Part shown: positions 30,560 through 36,616 of the stretch, in pieces | Layout: the number at the start of each line of letters is the position of its first letter | Numbering within the stretch: the stretch's first letter is position 1 | Origin: DASRHT01 sp035293765 | GTDB lineage: Bacteria; Chloroflexota; Ktedonobacteria; Ktedonobacterales; Ktedonobacteraceae | Assembly: GCA_035293765.1 (NCBI GenBank) | Contig: DATGMF010000007.1 | Location: 1-36,616 of the forward strand | Direction of reading: 5' to 3' | Length of the DNA stretch: 36,616 nt | Program-made: the position numbers and the translations under genes | Notes under the pieces: model-generated | Told to the model about the DNA's origin: nothing | Database searches by the model: none | The model's input: only the letters and a program-made list of their open reading frames with translations

Positions 30560-31234
30560 ATGAAGGCTCATATCCTGGTTGTGGACGATGATACGCGCAT
30601 TACAGAACTGCTGCGGCGCATTCTTGCCTATGAAGGGTATAGCGTGACCATCGCGAACAGTGGTCACGCTGCTCTGACACAGATATTAGAGCGTGCCGCC
30701 GATCTGATTATCCTTGACATCATGCTACCAGGCATCGATGGGCTTGAGGTGGCTCGCAGGCTCAGGACTGCCGGAGACAATGTGCCGATCTTAATGCTCA
30801 CTGCCCGCGATACCATTGCTGATCGCGTAACGGGGCTGGAGGTGGGCGCTGACGATTATCTGGTCAAACCTTTCGCGCCTGAAGAGCTACTGGCACGCGT
30901 TAAGGCTCTGCTGCGGAGAAATCAAGCGGAACGGCAGGAGGTATTGCGCTACGCAGATGTAGAGCTTGACACAGGCACGCGAATCGCTCATCGAGGGGGA
31001 CGAGAGATTGAGCTCTCGCCCACAGAATATGAGCTGCTCTCCCTTTTTCTGCGTCGTCCGCGCCAGGTACTCACGCGTGATATCATCCTGGATCGCGTCT
31101 GGGGCCTGGACTTTGCAGGCTCCTCTAACGTCATGGAGGTTTACATTGGCTATTTACGCACGAAGCTAGAGGCCAATGGCGAGCCCCGGCTCATTCATAC
31201 GATTCGCGGAGTTGGCTATGTCCTCAAAGAATGA
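30560..31234 (+). CDS. OmpR/PhoB-family response regulator
   Basis: The 224-residue protein has a receiver domain (MKAHILVVDDDTRITELLRR, phospho-acceptor D53 in ILDIMLPG, TARD, and LVKPFAPEELLARV with the conserved Lys) and an OmpR-type winged helix (IELSPTEYELLSLFLRRPRQ, VMEVYIGYLRTKLEANG, IRGVGYVLKE). Phosphorylation would drive DNA binding at target promoters. GGAGG is seven bases before the ATG at 30560. The 3' end overlaps the histidine-kinase gene by 17 bases, so they are a cognate pair. The signal is unknown. Confidence 0.95.
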   Translation: MKAHILVVDDDTRITELLRRILAYEGYSVTIANSGHAALTQILERAADLIILDIMLPGIDGLEVARRLRTAGDNVPILMLTARDTIADRVTGLEVGADDYLVKPFAPEELLARVKALLRRNQAERQEVLRYADVELDTGTRIAHRGGREIELSPTEYELLSLFLRRPRQVLTRDIILDRVWGLDFAGSSNVMEVYIGYLRTKLEANGEPRLIHTIRGVGYVLKE

Positions 31235-32768
31235 CCTTCTCCCATTCCCACCAGCCTCCTCACGCTCTGAGGCCAGTCTTCCATCTCCCCGCTCCCTGCG
31301 CGTCCGCCTGACGCTCTACTATGGCACGCTTGTTGCAGCCGCTCTGATATTTTTCGCCGCGCTTGTCTGGGGGCTGACCACCAGTATACTCTATGAGAGC
31401 GCAACCAGTTCTATTCAAGCCGAAGCGCGAGTTGCAATGGCGGAGGTAAAGCGCGAGCTGCTTCCCACGTCGCCGCACTGGCCCGCTCAACTCTCATTGC
31501 ATACCTTAAATACCTATCAGGAGCCAGGAATCGTGGTTGAGGTCATTGATGCTCAGGGCAATACGCGCTATGACTCTGATAGAGAGCCGACTACGCGAAT
31601 TCCGCTGAACGCAGATACGGTACAAACGATACTTTCCGGGCAATCCAGTCAGTACCAGAGTGTTGTCGCTGGTGAAACCATCCTGGTGGAGGCCGTTCCC
31701 ATCAACTTCCCCTCCACCACTTCTCCCGCCATTGGCATGCTGCTGGTGGCAAAACCGCTCGGTGAGGTGAATCTGGCACTGTCACAATTACAAACGCAGC
31801 TCCTGATCATCGGCGCTATCATCCTGTTGTGTACGCTGATAGGCGGATGGGTTATTGCGGCCAGAGCATTGCAGCCATTAGCGGAAATGGCAACGACGGC
31901 GCGCAATATCGCTTTGACAACTGCGCAGGGCACCCGCATCGGGAACCTGAGTCAGCGCGTCAAGAGACCGGGCAGCCATGACGAGATGGTCCAAGTCGTT
32001 GATGCCTTTAACGAGATGCTCTCCAATCTGGAAAAAGCCATCCAGGGGCAGCGACGCTTTGTCGCCGATGCCTCCCATGAGTTACGCGCTCCCCTTACCA
32101 CTATTCAGGGTAACCTGGCTTTTCTGCAACAACACGAGGATGACCTGCCTGCCGCAGAACGCAATAGCATGCTGCACGATGCGTATGTAGAAACGCTACG
32201 CCTGACGCAATTGGTCGAGGAATTATTATTGCTCGCCCACGCCGATGCCAACGTGGACGCGGCCTTTACGGATCAGGAGCAAACGACCGCAACGACAGCT
32301 CAGCCCGTCGAACTCGACCGCCTCACGCTCCAACTGGTGCGCCAGTTTCGCGGACGCTTGAGCGCGGAACAATCGCCGCTGACACTAGAGATCGGCCACA
32401 TCGAACCGGTACGCGCCTCTGGTAATGAGGAACATCTGCGGCAAATTATCTTCATTTTACTCGATAATGCACTTAAATATACTCCACCCAGGGCGGAAAC
32501 CGGGGATGGACGCGTGATCATCTCAGTAGAGCAAGAAGACGATAAAGCGGTGCTTCAGGTGCGTGATACCGGCATTGGTATCGCTCCTGCTGAACTTCCT
32601 CATATCTTCGAGCGCTTCTATCGTACGGACCGCGCCCGCTCCCGTCAGGGAACAGGGCTCGGGCTTGCAATTGCCAAAACGCTGGCGGAGCAGGCTGGCG
32701 GATATATTACCGCCGAGAGCGTTCCAGGGCAAGGCAGCATCTTCAGCGTCTGGCTTCCTTTCGCTTAA
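31218..32768 (+). CDS. Membrane sensor histidine kinase, cognate to the response regulator
   Basis: The 516-residue kinase has a first membrane helix (TLYYGTLVAAALIFFAALVW), an extracytoplasmic sensor of about 140 residues, a second helix (LLIIGAIILLCTLIGGWVIA), a HAMP linker, a HisKA domain with H287 (FVADASHELRAPLTTI), and a HATPase domain (DNALKYTP, DTGIGIAPAELPHIFERFYR, GTGLGLAIAK). All catalytic boxes are present. The ATG at 31218 overlaps the regulator gene, which implies translational coupling. The 149-base gap before the next kinase contains two TATAAT-like hexamers (around 32858 and 32878). Confidence 0.95.
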   Translation: MSSKNDLLPFPPASSRSEASLPSPRSLRVRLTLYYGTLVAAALIFFAALVWGLTTSILYESATSSIQAEARVAMAEVKRELLPTSPHWPAQLSLHTLNTYQEPGIVVEVIDAQGNTRYDSDREPTTRIPLNADTVQTILSGQSSQYQSVVAGETILVEAVPINFPSTTSPAIGMLLVAKPLGEVNLALSQLQTQLLIIGAIILLCTLIGGWVIAARALQPLAEMATTARNIALTTAQGTRIGNLSQRVKRPGSHDEMVQVVDAFNEMLSNLEKAIQGQRRFVADASHELRAPLTTIQGNLAFLQQHEDDLPAAERNSMLHDAYVETLRLTQLVEELLLLAHADANVDAAFTDQEQTTATTAQPVELDRLTLQLVRQFRGRLSAEQSPLTLEIGHIEPVRASGNEEHLRQIIFILLDNALKYTPPRAETGDGRVIISVEQEDDKAVLQVRDTGIGIAPAELPHIFERFYRTDRARSRQGTGLGLAIAKTLAEQAGGYITAESVPGQGSIFSVWLPFA

Positions 32769-32917
32769 CGCTTCGTCAGGCATCAACTCAACCTTTCTCA
32801 GCTTCAGTTCAGCAATGTCACAGCCCGGATTCATGTGGGCGTAGTACGATTGCATCAGTATAATACGGCTCTATCGCTATAATCATGGTGCTACCCGACC
32901 AAAAAGTGGAGGTCTTC

Positions 32918-35116
32918 ATGTCTGCCCATGTCCCAGATCCGTTAATTGCTCGTGTACGAGCAGTAACAAAGAAATATACATACGCGAGCACGCAACTTCC
33001 GCGCTGGCGTCATCCCCTGATCGGCTATCCCGCCGGGCTGCTGCTGGTGGGTCTTGGCTTAGGGTTGGGTTTGCTGGAAACTGAACTAAACTCTTCATTC
33101 GCCTTTCCCGGTATCCCGCTTCTGTTTGCCATCGTGCTTGCAGCTTTCCTCTGGGGCGTGGGTCCCGCAATGCTCGCGACTCTTCTCAGTCTGCTCGTGC
33201 TCGACTATCTGTATATTCCACCATTCGCGGTATTAGGAAATTACACCTGGGATGGTCTATTACAATTGCTTACCTTCGCGGCGGTTGGCACCATTATCTC
33301 CATCCTCGCCAGCCAGCGCGAATCGGCACGTTTGAGAGCCGTAAAAGCTGAGCAGGAAGCTGCCTGCCGAGCGCGCCAATTAGCAGCAACGTTCGACGCG
33401 ATGTCTGATAGCGTCGTCGTCTATGACAAGAAAGGGCAGGTATTGCAGACAAATGCGGCTACATCGCCCCTCTTTGGCATCGACTCATTGCCTGAACAAG
33501 ACCAGATCCGTGAAGCGCAGCATCTTTTGCCTCAAACCATCCTTTATGATGAGCAAGGACAGATGTTGCCAACCAAACGCCAGCCACTCTCGCGCCTCCT
33601 GCGGGGGGAAGTGCTTACCGGCACCAAAGCTACCGATGTGCAGATACAAACAGCGCCAGGGCGCAAGCTTGTGCTCAATATGAGCGGCGCCCCCATCCAG
33701 GATGAAACCGGCACCATAGAGCGCGTCGTGTTGATATACAGAGATGTCACAGAACGGCGGCGACTTGAACAGCGCACTTCAGAGGCGCTCAACGCATTGC
33801 TGGCAATGGCACAGGCACTCGTCGAATTTCCAGAACGGTTTCCTCAGGATGAGAAAGCTTCCCCATCAGAGAACATACCACAGCAGTTAGGGCAGCGGCT
33901 GGTTGAGCTTACTGCAAGCGTTGTTGAAAGTACACATGTAGCATTGTTGATGATTGAGCCAGAAGAGGATGTAATGGAACTGGTAGCAAGCAGGGGCTTT
34001 ACTGCGCAGGAAGAACAACAGTGGAGAGAACAAATTGCTTCCTCCCCCCATCTGGAACACCATATAGGGGGCGAGATGCTGGTTTCTTATCTCAAAAATG
34101 ATGAGGTGGTAATGCTCGATGGCATGTCTCTGCCGCTGCATACTCAGGTACTTCCTTATTATGTGCAAACAGTGTTGGCAGCGCCAATCTGTGTGAATGA
34201 CGCACTGATCGGCGTTCTCTGCGTCGATGACGGCAACCGCGAACACACCTATACAGCTAATGAGATGACCCTGATCCAGACAGTTGCCCGCTTGATGACC
34301 CTGATTCTTGCACGAGAGCGACTTCAGCAAGAGCGCGCCCAGGCGCAGGCCAGTGAACTTGCTTCCCGCGAGGCCAACCGCCGCATGGAAGAGTTTCTTG
34401 GCATCGTCTGTCACGAGTTGAAAACTCCGCTGACCATTGTGCGAGGAAGTTTGCAGCTAGCCGAGCGCAAGGTGAAACGGCTTGTTTCCTCAAACATTCC
34501 CTTAGCAGACGAGATCAGAGGGTTTGCCCCCGTTCAGGAACTGCTCAAACGCGCAAAGAGTCAGCTCGCCGTCCAGGATCGCCTGGTAAACGACCTTCTG
34601 GACCTTTCGCGGATTCAGATGCAGACGCTCAAACTTCATCTGCTGCCCTGCGATCTGGTGCAGCTTGTTCAGGATACAGTCGAAGATCAACGCCGCATCA
34701 CGCCATCGCGCACGATCAACATGGAACCGCCAGCCAGAGAAGAGGTCTACGTCTCCGGCGATCTGGAACGTCTCATCCAGGTGTTAAGTAACTACCTGAC
34801 CAACGCACTGAAATACTCACCATTTGATCGACCTATCACCGTCTCTTTGCGTACCGAAGATCAGCAGGCCCTTGTCTCCGTTCGGGATGAAGGACCTGGA
34901 TTGGCCGAGGCAGAATATGAGCGCATCTGGGATCGCTTTTACCGGGTACCAGGAGTTGAGAGAGAAAGCGGCTCCGGTGTTGGACTCGGAGTGGGGTTAC
35001 ATCTTTGCCGCATCATCATTGAGCAGCACGGAGGAACGGTAGGGGTGCAGAGCACTCCCGGGGAAGGCTCTACATTCTGGTTCAGGCTTCCCCTGATTAA
35101 ACAGCCAGAGTGGTAA
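32918..35116 (+). CDS. Multidomain sensor histidine kinase with DUF4118-type membrane domain, PAS and GAF
   Basis: This 732-residue kinase begins with a four-helix membrane block like that of KdpD (about 30-130; PLIGYPAGLLLVGLGLGLGL, FLWGVGPAMLATLLSLLVLD, then YIPPFAVL). It lacks KdpD's N-terminal Usp/KdpD nucleotide domains. Next are a PAS domain (about 160-285; FDAMSDSVVVYDKKGQVLQT), a GAF domain (about 300-455; VLAAPICVNDALIGVLCVDD), HisKA with H499 (VCHELKTPLTIVRGSL), and HATPase (NALKYSPFDRPITVS, GSGVGLGVGLHLC). GGAGG precedes the ATG at 32918. No response regulator lies next to it, so it may feed the regulator two genes upstream or an unlinked partner. Confidence 0.92.
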   Translation: MSAHVPDPLIARVRAVTKKYTYASTQLPRWRHPLIGYPAGLLLVGLGLGLGLLETELNSSFAFPGIPLLFAIVLAAFLWGVGPAMLATLLSLLVLDYLYIPPFAVLGNYTWDGLLQLLTFAAVGTIISILASQRESARLRAVKAEQEAACRARQLAATFDAMSDSVVVYDKKGQVLQTNAATSPLFGIDSLPEQDQIREAQHLLPQTILYDEQGQMLPTKRQPLSRLLRGEVLTGTKATDVQIQTAPGRKLVLNMSGAPIQDETGTIERVVLIYRDVTERRRLEQRTSEALNALLAMAQALVEFPERFPQDEKASPSENIPQQLGQRLVELTASVVESTHVALLMIEPEEDVMELVASRGFTAQEEQQWREQIASSPHLEHHIGGEMLVSYLKNDEVVMLDGMSLPLHTQVLPYYVQTVLAAPICVNDALIGVLCVDDGNREHTYTANEMTLIQTVARLMTLILARERLQQERAQAQASELASREANRRMEEFLGIVCHELKTPLTIVRGSLQLAERKVKRLVSSNIPLADEIRGFAPVQELLKRAKSQLAVQDRLVNDLLDLSRIQMQTLKLHLLPCDLVQLVQDTVEDQRRITPSRTINMEPPAREEVYVSGDLERLIQVLSNYLTNALKYSPFDRPITVSLRTEDQQALVSVRDEGPGLAEAEYERIWDRFYRVPGVERESGSGVGLGVGLHLCRIIIEQHGGTVGVQSTPGEGSTFWFRLPLIKQPEW

Positions 35117-35130
35117 CTATAAGAAAAGGT

Positions 35131-35166
35131 GCTGTGAAGCGATGCCGCGCTTGCCGCTCTCACAGC
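35131..35166 (+). promoter_or_regulatory. Hairpin in the leader of the TerC-family gene
   Basis: GCTGTGA-AGCG and CGCTCTCACAGC pair over 11 bases with one bulge around a 13-base loop, 13 bases before the ATG at 35180. The ribosome-site region follows immediately, so folding could affect initiation. It is too small for the manganese riboswitch that precedes some TerC genes. Confidence 0.35.
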
Positions 35167-35179
35167 GGGAAAAACATCA

Positions 35180-36106
35180 ATGTTTGCAAACAATTTATGG
35201 CCGTGGATCGGATTCACCGCCTTTGTGCTGGCAATGCTGGCCCTTGATCTGGCAGTGTTTCATCGCAAAGTCCATACGGTTTCTTTAAAAGAAGCCTCCA
35301 TCTGGAGCGGGGTCTGGATCGCGCTGGCGTTGCTCTTTAACGCCGGTCTTTACCTGCTTAGAGGTCCCATGCCCGCCTTGCAATTTTTTACCGGTTATCT
35401 GATTGAAAAATCGCTCAGCGTGGATAACATTTTTGTCTTTACGCTGCTGTTTACCTACTTTAAAGTGCCCGCGGCCTATCAACACCGCGTCCTCTTCTGG
35501 GGCATCCTGGGGGCGCTATTGATGCGCGGCATGCTGATCGCAGTTGGCGTTGTCCTTCTGGAAGAGGTCCACTGGATTATCTATCTATTCGGCGCGTTTC
35601 TGATCTTTACGGGCGTCAGAATGGGATTGAAGAGGGAGACGGAGGTTCACCCGGACAAAAATCCTTTCATCCGCTTCGTGCGCCGCCTGATTCCGATAAC
35701 GGCAGACTATGCAGGCGAGCGATTCTTTGTGAGGCAGGCCGGTCGTCTGCTAGCTACCCCCCTGTTCCTCGTCCTGTTAGCCATTGAGAGCGCAGACCTG
35801 GTGTTCGCGGTCGATTCCATTCCGGCCATCTTCGGGGTTACGCAGGACCCCTTCATCGTCTACACCTCGAATGTTTTCGCCATTCTCGGCCTGCGTTCCC
35901 TGTACTTCGTTTTTGCCAACATCATCGACAAGTTTTACTACCTGAAGCCCGGGCTAGCGGTGATTTTGACGTACGTGGGCGTCAAGATGCTGCTGGCGGA
36001 TATCTACCCGATTTCGCCCCTGACCTCTCTTGCCATCATCGTGGGAGTGCTCACCATAGCGATCATTGCCTCGGTGATCCGCGCGCGCAGAGAAGAAGTT
36101 ACTTGA
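35180..36106 (+). CDS. TerC/Alx-family integral membrane protein
   Basis: The 308-residue protein has about nine membrane segments and conserved acidic motifs within helices: ALDLAVFHRK near the start, EKSLSVDNIFVFTLLFTYF, and AIESADLVFAVDSIPAIFGV. These Asp/Glu residues in hydrophobic surroundings are the family's proposed metal-binding sites. TerC and Alx proteins are linked to manganese export and to metal loading of exported proteins, as well as tellurite resistance. No tellurite (ter) genes accompany it. It follows the kinase by 63 bases. The ribosome site is weak (AGCGGG), so a leader hairpin may matter. A strong terminator lies at 36245. Confidence 0.93.
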   Translation: MFANNLWPWIGFTAFVLAMLALDLAVFHRKVHTVSLKEASIWSGVWIALALLFNAGLYLLRGPMPALQFFTGYLIEKSLSVDNIFVFTLLFTYFKVPAAYQHRVLFWGILGALLMRGMLIAVGVVLLEEVHWIIYLFGAFLIFTGVRMGLKRETEVHPDKNPFIRFVRRLIPITADYAGERFFVRQAGRLLATPLFLVLLAIESADLVFAVDSIPAIFGVTQDPFIVYTSNVFAILGLRSLYFVFANIIDKFYYLKPGLAVILTYVGVKMLLADIYPISPLTSLAIIVGVLTIAIIASVIRARREEVT

Positions 36107-36244
36107 CAACGCTGTCTTTCTTTTCTCAATGGGGAGAGAGAAACCATAGCCCTGCCTTCTACAAAAATAGGACAGTTACATCTTGGGATACCATAGAGTT
36201 GCCTCCTATCCTTGGTGGGTGACTACCACCATGACAGGGGCAAC

Positions 36245-36283
36245 GCCAGGCTGGGGACAAGCCCCCAGCCTGGCTTTCTATTT
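36245..36283 (+). terminator. Intrinsic terminator downstream of the TerC-family gene
   Basis: A perfect 12-bp GC-rich stem (36245-36256 with 36263-36274) has a six-base loop and is followed by TTTCTATTT. It is about 140 bases after the stop codon. A smaller hairpin (TGGTGG/CCACCA near 36215-36233) precedes it. Bases 36107-36214 show nothing else. Confidence 0.85.
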
Positions 36284-36297
36284 ATGACCAGACCTCA
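36280..36297 (+). repeat. Second copy of the putative DDE-element end
   Basis: These 18 bases differ from 5313-5330 at one position (A for G) and have the same orientation. They directly abut the stop codon of the gene at the right edge. No transposase lies to the left here, so this may be a solo element end left by deletion. Confidence 0.4.
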
Positions 36298-36298
36298 G

Positions 36299-36616
36299 TC
36301 AATTATCAAACCATACGACAACACGGATCAGGCTCTCTTGCTGAGCCAGATGAACTGGTGATGGCACTGAATATCCAGGACGAGGCGCTTCCTTCTGTCG
36401 GTAGTAATCCTCCAGTTCCTTCAGCAACTTGAATAAGAAGACCCAACCATCGGCCAGAGCTTGACACCATGCCGCGTTGTGTGTAAGGGCAAGCCGTAAA
36501 CGAACAAGCAAAGATCCAAGAGCGATGTGCTTGTCCATAGAAGGAGACAGAACTGGAAACGATGGCCCAGGCACCTCATCGGTGAGCAGGAAAAGAGACG
36601 CTTCAAGGGTCGTTGT
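36299..36616 (-). CDS. C-terminus of an unidentified protein running off the right edge
   Basis: The minus-strand frame is open from the window edge to the stop at 36299 and gives 105 residues, starting TTLEASLFLLTDEVPGPSFP and ending LIRVVVWFDN. It is mainly helical (HIALGSLLVRLRLALTHN, FLFKLLKELEDYYRQKE). An internal GTG at 36574 has no ribosome site, so I treat it as partial. The closeness of an element-end-like repeat suggests a transposon setting, but I do not recognise the family. Confidence 0.5.
   Translation of the reverse strand, partial: TTTLEASLFLLTDEVPGPSFPVLSPSMDKHIALGSLLVRLRLALTHNAAWCQALADGWVFLFKLLKELEDYYRQKEAPRPGYSVPSPVHLAQQESLIRVVVWFDN

Noticed and set aside
35117..35179. A manganese riboswitch (yybP-ykoY) ahead of the TerC-family gene
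   Set aside because: Only 63 bases separate the genes and the conserved riboswitch loops are absent; only a small hairpin is present.

Overview
The window reads like a Ktedonobacteria-type (Chloroflexota) chromosome segment. This is inferred from gene style: a MalT-like LuxR regulator with the N-terminal extension I associate with that group, serial insertion sequences, and long GC-moderate genes. No rRNA, tRNA or CRISPR array was seen, so taxonomy rests on protein character alone.

Region 1 (1-9.4 kb) is a mobile-element graveyard. It holds the first codons of an IS3-type OrfA, an IS1-like transposase, two decayed fragments, a 915-codon gene joining a DD(35)E integrase-type transposase to a tyrosine-recombinase domain, a decapitated DDE transposase, and the C-terminal third or so of an insecticidal Tc-toxin A subunit. 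The toxin fragment keeps one frame but carries two TAG stops, and it is cut by a complete Tn5/IS50-like element with perfect 17-bp ends.

Region 2 (9.6-20.7 kb, all minus strand) looks like a peptide-use locus. In transcription order it has a MalT-like regulator, a class C beta-lactamase-fold serine hydrolase, an oligopeptide-binding lipoprotein, a perfect 58-bp palindrome, two Dpp/Opp permeases and an S9 oligopeptidase. The transporter ATPases are not here. The regulator's promoter and leader (about 106 bp) recur at 24.6 kb as an orphan copy.

Region 3 (20.8-26.8 kb, plus strand) is the most unusual. An XRE-type regulator is followed by a one-pass membrane protein and a fusion of a nucleoside-phosphorylase domain with a TIR domain, which resembles an immune or abortive-infection effector. 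Next come a possible 35-codon leader ORF, a P47/OrfX-like TULIP-fold protein (the family of botulinum-cluster accessory proteins), an unrecognised 138-residue protein, and a bidirectional terminator.

Region 4 (26.8-36.6 kb) is more ordinary: a flavin monooxygenase and an MBL-fold hydrolase in one minus-strand operon with a visible promoter; a zinc-ribbon protein; a possible small MITE; an OmpR-type response regulator overlapping its histidine kinase; a second multidomain histidine kinase; a TerC-family membrane protein with a strong terminator; and the C-terminus of an unidentified gene running off the right edge.
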